Positions 1-9,725 of a stretch of 64,000 bases of DNA are shown in pieces (position 1 is the stretch's first letter; the number at the start of each line of letters is the position of its first letter). The stretch is from Tatumella citrea (GTDB lineage Bacteria; Pseudomonadota; Gammaproteobacteria; Enterobacterales; Enterobacteriaceae). A program made the position numbers and the translations under genes. The DNA is taken from contig NZ_CP015579.1 of NCBI RefSeq assembly GCF_002163585.1, forward strand, positions 1,426,001-1,490,000, written 5' to 3'. The notes below the pieces were generated by a model. That model was not told where the DNA came from. It saw only the letters and a list, made by a program, of their open reading frames with translations, and made no database searches.

Positions 1-1
1 C

Positions 2-253
2 GGTGATGAGACTGAAGGTGGTGTCGGAGCTGCTGACGGTAGTGGTGAAGAGCTTGATCCTTTATTCGATCAGGCGGTGGCATTTGTGGTTGATAAGCGC
101 AGAGCCTCGATTTCAGGTGTTCAGCGTCAGTTCCGCATTGGCTATAACCGCGCTGCGAGAATTATCGAACAAATGGAAGCTCAGGGTATTGTCTCAGAAC
201 CTGGCCATAATGGTAATCGTGAGGTTTTATCTCCCCCGTCTCATGAAATGTAA
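2..253 (+). CDS. ftsK: DNA translocase FtsK, C-terminal end (partial)
   Basis: This is the last 83 codons of a gene that enters from the left edge; no start is present. The peptide contains [31 protein letters not shown] and [12 protein letters not shown], the winged-helix gamma domain that reads KOPS sequences and activates XerCD recombination at dif. Gene order (ftsK then lolA then rarA) matches E. coli. The gene ends TCATGAAATG-TAA. The linker just before the gamma domain is rich in Gly, Asp and Glu (residues 1-18 of the visible part). Identity is very secure; nothing can be said about the motor domain outside the window. Confidence 0.95.
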   Translation, partial: GDETEGGVGAADGSGEELDPLFDQAVAFVVDKRRASISGVQRQFRIGYNRAARIIEQMEAQGIVSEPGHNGNREVLSPPSHEM

Positions 254-283
254 TTCTTTTACATTGCAGGACTGAGTTTCTAT

Positions 284-303
284 GGGCCAGAGTTTTCTGG
301 CCC
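284..303 (+). terminator. Possible hairpin after ftsK
   Basis: A perfect 8-bp inverted repeat GGGCCAGA/TCTGGCCC with a 4-base loop lies 30 bases after the ftsK stop codon. It is followed by ATTGCTT rather than a clean run of T, so termination is likely weak, or the hairpin only protects the mRNA end. Confidence 0.45.
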
Positions 304-431
304 ATTGCTTATCTGCTGCGTCACCCCCATAGTAAAGATCAGTTTTCAGTTTTATCTCCTGTCGGAATCGGGTGACAGTGACCAGGATAATGAATGCCGG
401 GTCGGAACGACACAATAAGGAATGGTTTGAG

Positions 432-1043
432 ATGAGAAAATATCTAATCGCCACAGGTGTATTAAGTTTAATGATGTCTGCCAGCGTGATGGCTGATGCT
501 GCAGCAGGTCTGCAGGCTCGCCTCAATAAAGTCGGCAGTTTTCATGCAGCATTCAGCCAGAAAGTGACCGATGGTTCAGGTAATAATGTGCAGGATGGCC
601 AGGGAGAGTTGTGGGTAAAACGCCCAAGTTTATTTAACTGGCATATGACTGCACCAGATGAGAGTACCATTGTCTCTGATGGTAAAACCTTATGGTTTTA
701 CAACCCGTTTGTTCAACAGGTCACCGCCAGCTGGTTAAAAAATGCAACCAGCAATACGCCGTTTATGCTGATCGCACGTAACCAGTCATCCGACTGGAAG
801 AATTATAACGTTAGTCAGCAGGGGGATACCTTTGAACTGACACCAAAAAGTAATGGCGGGAATCTGAAACAATTTACCATTAACGTCACTCCGGATGGCA
901 CCATTCGCCAGTTCAGTGCCGTTGAACAAGACGGCCAACGGACCAGTTATCAGTTAACTTCGCAACAGAACGGGGCTATCAGCCCGGATAAATTTAAATT
1001 TACCCCGCCAAAAGGCGTTACCCTGGACGATCAGCGTCAGTGA
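432..1043 (+). CDS. lolA: Outer-membrane lipoprotein carrier protein LolA
   Basis: LolA is the periplasmic chaperone that takes lipoproteins from LolCDE in the inner membrane to LolB in the outer membrane. The 203-residue product has the same length as E. coli LolA. A signal peptide covers residues 1-21 ([10 protein letters not shown]..., cut after VMA). The mature part carries [30 protein letters not shown] and [12 protein letters not shown], strongly conserved in the family. An in-frame ATG 60 bases upstream is rejected, because the chosen ATG directly precedes a good signal peptide and has AAGGAA nine bases before it. rarA follows after 7 bases, so the two are probably cotranscribed. Confidence 0.97.
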   Translation: MRKYLIATGVLSLMMSASVMADAAAGLQARLNKVGSFHAAFSQKVTDGSGNNVQDGQGELWVKRPSLFNWHMTAPDESTIVSDGKTLWFYNPFVQQVTASWLKNATSNTPFMLIARNQSSDWKNYNVSQQGDTFELTPKSNGGNLKQFTINVTPDGTIRQFSAVEQDGQRTSYQLTSQQNGAISPDKFKFTPPKGVTLDDQRQ

Positions 1044-1050
1044 GGTAACT

Positions 1051-2394
1051 GTGAACACACTCTCTCTGGATTTCTCTGCTAACGAATTTCAGCCACTGGC
1101 CGCACGGATGCGGCCTCAGACACTGGCAGAATATGGTGGTCAGCAACATTTGCTGGCTGCCGGTAAGCCTTTGCCGCGTGCTATTGAGGCCGGACATCTG
1201 CATTCGATGATTCTGTGGGGACCTCCGGGAACCGGCAAAACTACACTGGCTGAAATTATTGCCCGCTATGCTGACGCCAGTGTAGAACGAATTTCGGCAG
1301 TGACCTCCGGTGTTAAGGAAATACGTGAGGCCATTGAGAGAGCCAGACAAAGCAGGCAGGCCGGGCGAAGAACTATCTTATTTGTCGATGAAGTTCATCG
1401 TTTTAATAAGAGCCAGCAGGATGCGTTTCTGCCGCATATCGAAGACGGGACTATCACCTTTATTGGTGCAACGACCGAAAATCCGTCATTTGAACTCAAT
1501 TCAGCTTTACTCTCCCGTGCACGGGTCTACTTACTGAAATCGCTGACTCCGGATGATATCGAAAAAATTATCAGTCAGGCGATGGCAGATAAAGATCGTG
1601 GTCTGGGTGGACAGAATATTGTTTTGCCAGACGAAACCCGGAGAATGATCGCGGAATTAGTGAATGGCGATGCACGCAGGGCACTGAACACTGTAGAAAT
1701 GATGGCCGATATGGCTGAGACAGATTCACAGGGCCAACGGACTTTAACCCCGCTATTATTAACTGAGGTTGCAGGTGAACGCGCGGCCAGATTCGATAAC
1801 AAAGGCGATCGTTTTTACGATCTGATCTCAGCACTGCATAAATCAGTGCGGGGTTCGGCGCCTGATGCTGCATTGTACTGGTATGCCAGAATAATCACCG
1901 CAGGCGGCGATCCACTATATGTTGCCAGACGTCTGCTGGCCATTGCTTCTGAGGATGTAGGTAACGCCGATCCCCGAGGTATGCAGGTAGCACTGGCAGC
2001 CTGGGATTGTTTCACCAGGGTGGGTCCCGCAGAAGGTGAAAGGGCGATCGCACAGGCGATTGTATACCTGGCATGCGCACCTAAAAGTAACGCGGTTTAC
2101 TCGGCGTTTAATGCGGCAATGCGCGCAGCCAGAGAGTTTCCCGATTATGATGTTCCGGAACATCTGCGCAACGCACCGACTAAATTAATGAAAGAAATGG
2201 GCCTGGGGAAAGAGTACCGTTACGCGCACAATGAACCCAATGCTTACGCGGCCGGTGAGAATTATTTTCCGCCGGAAATGGCGGATTCGCACTATTATTC
2301 GCCAGTTGAACGTGGTCTGGAAACTAAAATTGCAGAAAAGCTGGCATGGCTGGCTGAACAGGATCAAAATAGCCCGACAAAACGCTACCGCTGA
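1051..2394 (+). CDS. rarA: Replication-associated recombination protein A (AAA+ ATPase)
   Basis: RarA (MgsA) is a clamp-loader-like AAA+ ATPase that acts at stalled replication forks, related to eukaryotic WRNIP1. The 447-residue product has the E. coli length. Walker A GPPGTGKT is at residues 57-64 and Walker B FVDEVH at 111-116; the sensor region reads [23 protein letters not shown]. The C-terminal half ([30 protein letters not shown]) is the conserved tetramerisation and helical domain. The start is GTG, preceded by a GAGG-type ribosome site that overlaps the end of lolA. The pairing with lolA is the standard enterobacterial arrangement. Confidence 0.97.
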   Translation: MNTLSLDFSANEFQPLAARMRPQTLAEYGGQQHLLAAGKPLPRAIEAGHLHSMILWGPPGTGKTTLAEIIARYADASVERISAVTSGVKEIREAIERARQSRQAGRRTILFVDEVHRFNKSQQDAFLPHIEDGTITFIGATTENPSFELNSALLSRARVYLLKSLTPDDIEKIISQAMADKDRGLGGQNIVLPDETRRMIAELVNGDARRALNTVEMMADMAETDSQGQRTLTPLLLTEVAGERAARFDNKGDRFYDLISALHKSVRGSAPDAALYWYARIITAGGDPLYVARRLLAIASEDVGNADPRGMQVALAAWDCFTRVGPAEGERAIAQAIVYLACAPKSNAVYSAFNAAMRAAREFPDYDVPEHLRNAPTKLMKEMGLGKEYRYAHNEPNAYAAGENYFPPEMADSHYYSPVERGLETKIAEKLAWLAEQDQNSPTKRYR

Positions 2395-2467
2395 TAAAAA
2401 CATTACGGTAAGGTGAGTCGTAAAACTTTGTGTTGTGGTTTTTCCCAACGAAAATTCAATTCATTAA

Positions 2468-3778
<1,311 letters not shown>

Positions 3779-3797
3779 TTCAGTGATGTTGTTCTGA

Positions 3798-3827
3798 AAA
3801 ACCTGCCTGACCGGCAGGTTTTTTTTT
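3798..3827 (+). terminator. Intrinsic terminator of serS
   Basis: An 8-bp stem AACCTGCC/GGCAGGTT with loop TGACC is followed by nine T residues, 20 bases after the serS stop. This is a strong rho-independent terminator, and it isolates the pilus locus from readthrough. Confidence 0.93.
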
Positions 3828-4594
3828 GCATGGTTCACTACATCTGATATCTGCCAGGTCATTTACAGCCAGCACCGGCAATATGCATAACAGAAACTAT
3901 GAATACTATTACTTTGTTATTTTAGCCATGTAATAGATAGGTACCTGATAAAAACATATGGTGATAAATTAGAGGCTGGAATCTATATAGTGTTTTATAT
4001 GGCGATAAAATGAACAGTAATTTATTTTACGTGTCTGATATTGTCATTTAACCCGGATACCAGCGGATTTTGTATTTTCATATCTGGCAGCAATACCTTG
4101 CATTGGTGGTTATGTATCCATAACAGGTCGTTTTTTTTCCATTAATTTACCTGAAATTCACATTTACTGGTTTTTGTTTATAAAATAATCAATTATCAGT
4201 CAATAATTTTAAATTTAGCAGAGTTAATCGTTCAGTTAAATTGCAGAGTTTTACACTGTTTATTTTGACAGAAAATAAAGTTTTTCCACAGGTTAACAAT
4301 CTGACCCATCAGGAGTTTATGTTTTTTTTGAGGGTGAGTCTCATCCTTTATGGGAATTTTAAAGTATTGTGGTAGTTTTTAATTCTCCCAAAATGGCAAT
4401 GGCGATATTATGCTCTGATGGGGTATCGATCAGAAATTATCCAGTTCTTCGATTGTTGGTTTTTTATATTTGACGAGTATAATGCTGCCGCATTGCGAAT
4501 CATCCAAAATACTTACCAGTCTCTTTATGGCAGGTTAATTACTATGATGATTCAGATGCAATATATTATTTGAAATAATAACAAAGAGAAAAAT
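3828..4594. other. Long AT-rich gene-free region upstream of the pilus operon
   Basis: About 770 bases carry no credible open reading frame on either strand. The stretch is rich in A/T runs and curved-DNA-like tracts (for example 4128-4260), the kind of sequence H-NS usually silences. A TATAAT hexamer lies at 4478-4483 about 110 bases before the pilin ATG, but only weak -35 matches are near it (TTGTTG at 4453-4458, spacing 19). An imperfect inverted repeat lies at 4351-4358/4381-4390. I see no long terminal repeats that would mark an invertible phase switch. It is most likely a long regulatory leader for the pilus genes; no specific regulator site is recognised. Confidence 0.5.
4351..4390 (+). 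repeat. Imperfect inverted repeat in the pilus leader
   Basis: TGGGAATT at 4351-4358 pairs with AATTCTCCCA at 4381-4390, with a two-base bulge and a 22-base loop. Flanking A/T residues extend the pairing slightly. It could be a protein-binding site or an RNA hairpin if transcription starts upstream. No function is assigned. Confidence 0.35.
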
Positions 4595-5074
4595 ATGTTT
4601 AAAAAATCACTTGTTTTGCTTTCTTTAAGCTCATCACTGCTGTTTACTGCTGTAAGTCATGCTGACGATACAACATATACTGCGCAGGCAACTGCTAATA
4701 TGAACGTCTACCTGACAGTATTAAAGGCATGCAGCATTACTGCCGGTGATATGAATTTCGGCAGCCAATACAGCAATGCTGGTGCTTTATCTGCAGAAGC
4801 AACAGCAAGTGTGGTTTGTACTAAAAATACCCCTTATGAACTTTCTTCTGATAGTTCACATGATTATGAAATGTCAGATTCAAGCGGCAATAAAATTGCG
4901 TACTCACTTTATTCCGATGAAGCCGCGTCTTCTGCATTAACCAGTGGTACTACTAATACCGGTACTGGTGAAGAGCAGGATATAAAAATTTATGGTCAGG
5001 TAAGTGCTGATGCACTTAAAGTCGCCCCTGCAGGTGATTATACCGATACGGTATTGCTGAAAATTGACTATTGA
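4595..5074 (+). CDS. Csu-type major pilin subunit (spore coat protein U domain)
   Basis: The product is a 159-residue secreted protein with a signal peptide at residues 1-23 (MFKKSLVLLSLSSSLLFTAVSHA). One spore-coat-U (SCPU) domain follows. Its hallmarks are an N-terminal donor-strand-like segment (YTAQATANMNVYLTVLKACSI), the NFGSQYSNAG turn, a second Cys in VVCTKNTPYEL (likely disulfide with the first), and the closing strand YTDTVLLKIDY. This resembles CsuA/B, the polymerising rod subunit of archaic chaperone-usher pili, which mediate attachment to abiotic surfaces in Acinetobacter. It opens a four-gene cluster; the chaperone gene follows at once. GAG in AAAGAGAA is the ribosome site. It is somewhat A/T-rich compared with the core genes nearby. 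Confidence 0.9.
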   Translation: MFKKSLVLLSLSSSLLFTAVSHADDTTYTAQATANMNVYLTVLKACSITAGDMNFGSQYSNAGALSAEATASVVCTKNTPYELSSDSSHDYEMSDSSGNKIAYSLYSDEAASSALTSGTTNTGTGEEQDIKIYGQVSADALKVAPAGDYTDTVLLKIDY

Positions 5075-5095
5075 TTGATATTTACAGGCCGGCAT

Positions 5096-5815
5096 ATGTT
5101 ACGTTCGTTGCGTTCTAAGATTTTTATTATTGTCTCTTTTTTATTGCCTTGCTTTTCATATGCCGCCAGTTTGCAGGTATTCCCGGTAAATATTAATTTT
5201 TCTCCGGGTGAGAATGTCAAACCAATTTATGTCAATAACATCGGTAACGATCCGATCAGCGCCCAGGTCCGGGTTTATCAATGGACTCAGGTCAATGGCA
5301 ATGATGTTCTGACAGAAACTCAAAACCTGGTGATAAGCCCGCCAATGACGGCAATACCTGCAGGAAAACAGCAGCTATTGCGGGTTATCATGCCTTCTGC
5401 ACCTGCTGACAGTGGAGAGCAGTCATATAAACTGGTCGTTGATGAATTACCAGGAACTGCGGATAAAAGTGGCAAGCATGCTGTCCGGTTTTTATTACGT
5501 TATACCTTACCGGTGTTTATCAATACTCCAAAAACAGCACTGAACATGAGTGATTTTGTTTTCCATCTGAATACTCATGTTTCGCCGGAACGTTTAACGA
5601 TTGAAAACCGTGGTTCTCAGCATTTGAAACTGAGCAATGTTATACTCTCCTCTGGTCAGCATCAGGTGACTCTTAACCGGGGTTTACTGGGATATGTTTT
5701 AGCGCATAGCACCCGTTCATGGTCTTTACCGAAAGGGAAGTATTCCGGTTCAACACTGATGTTTACCATAAATGATGATACAACAACTAAAACAGTACCG
5801 ATCATTATTCAATAA
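5096..5815 (+). CDS. Periplasmic pilus chaperone, Csu/archaic type
   Basis: The 239-residue chaperone has a signal peptide (MLRSLRSKIFIIVSFLLPCFSYA) followed by ASLQVFPVNINFSPGE, the first strand of the PapD-like immunoglobulin fold. Domain 1 carries the edge-strand/anchor region AIPAGKQQLLRVIMP, and LLRYTLPVFINTP marks the hinge into domain 2. It should bind pilin subunits in the periplasm and donate a strand to complete their fold. A TTG in frame at 5075 directly after the pilin stop is possible, but the ATG at 5096 immediately precedes the signal peptide and has AGG upstream. Its last 44 bases overlap the usher gene, which suggests coupled translation. Confidence 0.88.
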   Translation: MLRSLRSKIFIIVSFLLPCFSYAASLQVFPVNINFSPGENVKPIYVNNIGNDPISAQVRVYQWTQVNGNDVLTETQNLVISPPMTAIPAGKQQLLRVIMPSAPADSGEQSYKLVVDELPGTADKSGKHAVRFLLRYTLPVFINTPKTALNMSDFVFHLNTHVSPERLTIENRGSQHLKLSNVILSSGQHQVTLNRGLLGYVLAHSTRSWSLPKGKYSGSTLMFTINDDTTTKTVPIIIQ

Positions 5816-8126
5816 TTCTTTTATTCTTTGCACAGCATTATTCATTTCATCCAACGCCTTTGCTGCGCAGGATGAAATGTTATACCTGACTATTACAATT
5901 AATGGCTCTGCGGTTAACGGGCTGTTTCAGATCAGGAAAAGAGATCAGCACTTTATTATCTCAATGGAAGATGCCAGTAAACTGCACCTTAAATTGCAGG
6001 GGTTAGTGGACGGCAAAAATAGTGTTGATTTCAGCTCAAAGCCCGGGTTGAAGATTAATTATGACTCCCTTAAACAAGTTCTGGATATTCAGGCGGATAA
6101 ACGCTGGCTGGGTGGTGACCAACAACTGGAAACCTCTAACCATCGTGGGTTAATTACAAGCAGTCAACTATCCCCGGCAGTGCACGGGGTCGCACTGAAT
6201 TATGATCTCTATGCCAGCCACCAGGCTGGTGATCAGGCTGTCACTGCTTACACTGAGCTGCGATCTTTTGGAATTGGCCCGGGGAATTTCAGTAGCTCAT
6301 TTAATAGTCGTGCAGAACAGTTGCGGGGACAATCAGACAATAGTACCCAGCGGCTGATGACGTCATGGAGTTATGAAAACCCGGATAAACTGGTCAGCCT
6401 GACATTAGGTGACAGTTATACTGGTGCTCAGTCCTGGACCAACAGTGTGCGTTTTGCCGGGATGAGTTTGTCACATAATTATTCACTGCAGCCCAATTTT
6501 AATACATCGTCTCAGGATATTCTGTCGGATACTGCTGCGTTACCTTCTACCGTTGATCTTTATGTTCAGGGAATAAAGCAGTCATCGCAACGTGTGACTC
6601 CAGGTCAGTTTACCCTGAATACTGCGCCGTTTTTTACAGGAAGCAGCACTGCTCAGGTGGTGATTACTGATATCAATGGTCAGCAGCGGGTTATTAATCT
6701 TAATCTGTATGGCTCGAATCAGTTGTTATCACGTGGTTTAAATACCTGGAGCCTTAATGCCGGGTGGGTACGTGAAAATTATAGTTACCGGTCTTTCAGC
6801 TATGATCCAAATTTTATGGTGGTAGGTAACTGGCGATCCGGTGTCACTGATCGTTTTACCGTTGAAGGACATACAGAGCAAAGCCAGCCGTTGCAGGATG
6901 GCGGAGCCGGCTTTAATTATCTGCTTTCACCTGAGATAGGTATTTTACACAGTGATCTCTCGGTCAGTCGTCATGAATCTGAGACCGGAAAACAGTGGGG
7001 AGTAGGGTGGCAGTGGGCTAATCAGCGTTTCAGTGCTTCAGCTACTGAGACCCGGCGCGACGGTCAGTTTCGCGATATGTCGGTACTGGCAGAAGGTACG
7101 CTGGCGACCCGCTCCGATAATGCTTTTGTCAGCTGGTCGTTCGACAATATTGGCACGATCGGCATGAGTTGGATAAATCTTCAGTATCCGGGAACTCACC
7201 AGCAATATGCCGGACTTTCATGGTTCAGAACTTTCACGCACCGAATCAATATTTCGACCAGTGTGACTCAGTCATTATCTGACAGCCGCGATAAAACAGT
7301 ATATATCAACCTGACTCTGCCATTGTCTGATCGGCAGTATGTTGCGGTGCAGCATTCTCAGCAAAGTGGGGCAGTTTACAATCAGCTCAGTTGGTCCCGC
7401 GAACTGGACTCAAATAAGCCGGACTGGGGTGCTGATGTATCGGTTCAGGACGGGACTAACCCGAATAAGCACGGGGATTATCGCCAGCGTACTCGCTGGA
7501 GCGATCTGGAGCTGGGATACAATCAGTACAATCATCAGAACAGTTATTATGCCTCGATGTCAGGGGCACTGGGCCTGTTTATGGGACACCTGTATGCGAC
7601 GCGTGAGCTGGGTGATGCCTTTGCAATCGTGGATACTGCAGGGGTTCCGAATATTCCGGTCTATTTACAACATCGTCCGGCAGGTAAAACGGATAGCAGT
7701 GGTACGTTGTTCATTAATAATCTTGATCCATACTTCCGCAACAATATTTCTATTGATGTGCTGTCGTTGCCTGAAGATTATCGTGCCTTGTATACCGAAC
7801 AACAGGTGGTACCTAAGAGTGGTGGCGGGGCAGTCGCGGCATTTTCTATTTACCGGACTCACGCATTGATGATCACCGGCAGGCAGGAAAATGGCAGTGT
7901 ACTTCCGTTTGCTGCCGACGTTGGAGTCGTTGACGCCAGAGGAAACAATGTAACCAAAGGCACAACACATACTGTGGTTGGGTATGAAGGCAATATCTAT
8001 CTTGAAGATCCTCCGGCAGGTGGTGAGGTAATTGTTCACCGGGCACAAGGGGACTGCCGGATAGCATTGCCGACCAAACTACCTGCAGAAAAAAATGTTG
8101 TGCAAATGGAGTCGATATGTCATTAG
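5772..8126 (+). CDS. Outer-membrane usher protein, Csu/archaic type
   Basis: This 784-residue usher should form the outer-membrane pore through which chaperone-pilin complexes are assembled. It starts with a signal peptide (residues about 1-31, ending NAFA). The usher N-terminal domain (YLTITINGSAVNGLFQI) follows, then a long beta-barrel region and plug (SFGIGPGNFSSSFNSR, YVQGIKQSSQRVTPGQFTL), and C-terminal domains ending MESICH. The start overlaps the chaperone gene by 44 bases and has no clear ribosome site; no other in-frame start would keep the signal peptide, so reinitiation is likely. The subtype is inferred from its SCPU-pilin neighbours. Length is a little below what I recall for CsuD-type ushers (about 830). 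Confidence 0.88.
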   Translation: MMIQQLKQYRSLFNNSFILCTALFISSNAFAAQDEMLYLTITINGSAVNGLFQIRKRDQHFIISMEDASKLHLKLQGLVDGKNSVDFSSKPGLKINYDSLKQVLDIQADKRWLGGDQQLETSNHRGLITSSQLSPAVHGVALNYDLYASHQAGDQAVTAYTELRSFGIGPGNFSSSFNSRAEQLRGQSDNSTQRLMTSWSYENPDKLVSLTLGDSYTGAQSWTNSVRFAGMSLSHNYSLQPNFNTSSQDILSDTAALPSTVDLYVQGIKQSSQRVTPGQFTLNTAPFFTGSSTAQVVITDINGQQRVINLNLYGSNQLLSRGLNTWSLNAGWVRENYSYRSFSYDPNFMVVGNWRSGVTDRFTVEGHTEQSQPLQDGGAGFNYLLSPEIGILHSDLSVSRHESETGKQWGVGWQWANQRFSASATETRRDGQFRDMSVLAEGTLATRSDNAFVSWSFDNIGTIGMSWINLQYPGTHQQYAGLSWFRTFTHRINISTSVTQSLSDSRDKTVYINLTLPLSDRQYVAVQHSQQSGAVYNQLSWSRELDSNKPDWGADVSVQDGTNPNKHGDYRQRTRWSDLELGYNQYNHQNSYYASMSGALGLFMGHLYATRELGDAFAIVDTAGVPNIPVYLQHRPAGKTDSSGTLFINNLDPYFRNNISIDVLSLPEDYRALYTEQQVVPKSGGGAVAAFSIYRTHALMITGRQENGSVLPFAADVGVVDARGNNVTKGTTHTVVGYEGNIYLEDPPAGGEVIVHRAQGDCRIALPTKLPAEKNVVQMESICH

Positions 8127-9073
8127 TCAGAGTCATCTTGTTAGTCATGGCTGCAACAGCAGGATTTTGTTTTTCCGGCTCTGCCTCAGCAGCCCCTACC
8201 TGCTGGAATGGAAGCGGTACAACTTTTAGTTTTGGGACCGTCACTGCAGGCCAGGCTGCGACTACTTCCGGGCAGGTTGTCTTTACCTGCAATAATTACG
8301 ATGGAAAGACGGAATATATCCGGGCCTGTTTGTTTCTGCAGGATAATGCACCACTGCAGATGAATCCAAACGGGGTCAGTGGTTATCCGCTCTATTTTAA
8401 TGTGTATCCTTCAACCGACCCTTCCAATGCTTTGGGGGCTAACAGCGGGGGATATGCAGAAATTGATTATCAGCTACCGACAGGACAATCTCTGGAGCAA
8501 TATTTCAGTCTGATTGCTAAGGTAGTGTCGGGCCAGAGCAAGCTGACTGCGCTGGATTATTATAATTACGGCTTTTGGTCGAATATTAAATACAGTTATG
8601 CTTCCAGTGCCAGCCAGCTACCTTCCTGTGCCTCTATGGCTCAGACCAGTATGGTGCAGGTCCAGCTGGCCGCGAATGCGGTGGTAAAAAACGGCTGCAC
8701 CATTAATGATGTCAGCGATTTAGATTTTGGTCAGCAAAGCCCTGCCGTTTCTTCATCGTTGTCGGCAACATCATCATCAACGGTGACCGTCACCTGCCCG
8801 GTAAATACTGCATTTTCGGTGGGAATGGGTACCGGCTTACACAGTCAGCAGTCTGACCGCTATATGTGCAACAGCACAGACAATCAGTGTGTTGCTTATC
8901 AGTTGTATCAGGATGCTGCCCATAGCACGGTCTGGAATAATACCAATACTGAGTCAGTTCGCTCGGCTACCGGTAGTAGCCAGAGTCTGACAGTGTATGG
9001 GGTTGTCCCGTCTCAGACATGGCCAACACCTGGCGACTATAGCGATACGGTAACCGTGACACTTAACTACTAA
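8117..9073 (+). CDS. Csu-type two-domain tip adhesin (two SCPU-like domains)
   Basis: The 318-residue protein has a signal peptide (residues 1-25, ending SASA), an N-terminal domain (about 27-170) and a C-terminal SCPU pilin domain (about 185-318). The C-terminal domain has NGCTINDVSDLDFGQQSP, a second Cys in TVTVTCPVNTAF, and the closing strand GDYSDTVTVTLNY. The N-terminal domain begins TCWNGSGTTFSFGTV and includes GGYAEIDYQLPTGQ. This is the architecture of CsuE, whose N-terminal domain forms the hydrophobic tip that binds surfaces. The start overlaps the usher stop by 10 bases and has GGAG just upstream. It is the last gene of the operon and is followed by a terminator. Confidence 0.88.
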   Translation: MSLVRVILLVMAATAGFCFSGSASAAPTCWNGSGTTFSFGTVTAGQAATTSGQVVFTCNNYDGKTEYIRACLFLQDNAPLQMNPNGVSGYPLYFNVYPSTDPSNALGANSGGYAEIDYQLPTGQSLEQYFSLIAKVVSGQSKLTALDYYNYGFWSNIKYSYASSASQLPSCASMAQTSMVQVQLAANAVVKNGCTINDVSDLDFGQQSPAVSSSLSATSSSTVTVTCPVNTAFSVGMGTGLHSQQSDRYMCNSTDNQCVAYQLYQDAAHSTVWNNTNTESVRSATGSSQSLTVYGVVPSQTWPTPGDYSDTVTVTLNY

Positions 9074-9085
9074 TTCTTCCTCTGA

Positions 9086-9120
9086 TTGCACAGTTACCGC
9101 CCGACTGTGCAATTTTATTT
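9086..9120 (+). terminator. Terminator of the pilus operon
   Basis: A 9-bp perfect stem TTGCACAGT/ACTGTGCAA with a 9-base loop is followed by TTTTATTT, starting 12 bases after the tip-adhesin stop codon. Confidence 0.88.
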
Positions 9121-9226
9121 CTGCTTTTGTTTTAACCTCTCGTAAAGCTTCCAGTTATTTTTTAATCATAATAAATTCATAAGTTTCTATTATCATGATT
9201 TTAATCATTAAAATTTATATTTTTAT

Positions 9227-9255
9227 TTGAATTCAGTTTGCGCCTCTTGTATATC
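9227..9255 (+). promoter_or_regulatory. Candidate sigma-70 promoter for the small SCPU-like gene
   Basis: TTGAAT at 9227-9232 and TATATC at 9250-9255 are separated by exactly 17 bases, each matching four of six consensus positions. The region just upstream (9160-9225) is very A/T-rich and holds a small palindrome, ATGATT-TT-AATCAT, at 9195-9208. The start point would be near 9262, giving a leader of about 97 bases. Confidence 0.4.
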
Positions 9256-9358
9256 TAAATGAGCAGGCAGCACAGATTGCCACATTTAATTTATGTTTCA
9301 TTGGGGATGGAAGGCGGAAAGCATAAGCCTGATGCAGTAACTGCAAGGGGGAAGGGGT

Positions 9359-9643
9359 ATGCGATATCCGGGCAACACTCAGTTAGTCATAGTTCTGTCG
9401 TTTTGTTTAGCCATAGAAGGTTCGGGTTGGTTTACTCCGGCCTCTGCGGCGATTATTGAAGCTGCAGTAAATGTTCATCTGCGCGTTGTTAACCGTTGTG
9501 CAATGTCGGTGACATCTTTCACGGCTAATCCCCGGGTGGATGTCCGCTGTAGCCGGCCAGTTGCTTATGATGTCAAAGTACACCAACAACCACCTTCGGC
9601 GGTGAGTGACTCAGAATACGGCAGGGTAGTAATAAGCTATTGA
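9359..9643 (+). CDS. Small secreted SCPU-like protein (mini pilin-like, unknown function)
   Basis: The 94-residue product has a plausible signal peptide (hydrophobic VIVLSFCLAI, cleavage near PASA at about residue 30). The short mature part has pilin-like features: AAVNVHLRVVNRCAMSV resembles the first strand and first Cys of the neighbouring pilin, RVDVRCSRPVAYDVKV resembles the second-Cys strand, and YGRVVISY resembles the final strand. The DFG turn and about 60-70 central residues of a normal SCPU domain are absent, so it is about half the size of a pilin domain. It has a very strong ribosome site (GGGGGAAGGGG), its own candidate promoter and a terminator after it, which argues for a real gene. 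It may instead be a decaying pilin. Confidence 0.6.
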   Translation: MRYPGNTQLVIVLSFCLAIEGSGWFTPASAAIIEAAVNVHLRVVNRCAMSVTSFTANPRVDVRCSRPVAYDVKVHQQPPSAVSDSEYGRVVISY

Positions 9644-9693
9644 TTCTCTAAATTACAGTAAGCTGATAGTACCAGGTTTACTCTGTGTGTCTC

Positions 9694-9725
9694 TCCCCGG
9701 ATACTGTAAGTACCGGGGAATTTCT
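9694..9725 (+). terminator. Terminator after the small SCPU-like gene
   Basis: TCCCCGGATAC pairs with GTACCGGGGA (one bulged A) around a short loop, followed by ATTTCTT. It lies about 50 bases after the stop codon. Confidence 0.65.

Noticed and set aside
3..275. 90-residue open frame at the left edge
   Set aside because: It is out of frame with ftsK, which is unmistakable in frame 2 up to 253.
3881..4594. Invertible phase switch like fimS before the pilus operon
   Set aside because: No pair of matching inverted repeats several hundred bases apart, and no FimB/FimE-type recombinase gene nearby.
7339..7869. 176-residue open frame inside the usher gene
   Set aside because: Wrong frame of a clear usher; the translation is rich in Cys, Trp and Ile and looks like a shadow.
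7873..8292. 139-residue reverse frame across the usher-adhesin junction
   Set aside because: Antisense to two well-supported genes; no ribosome site and no recognisable domain.
9259..9459. 66-residue frame overlapping the small SCPU-like gene
   Set aside because: No signal peptide or known motif; the overlapping frame from 9359 has the strong ribosome site and pilin-like features.
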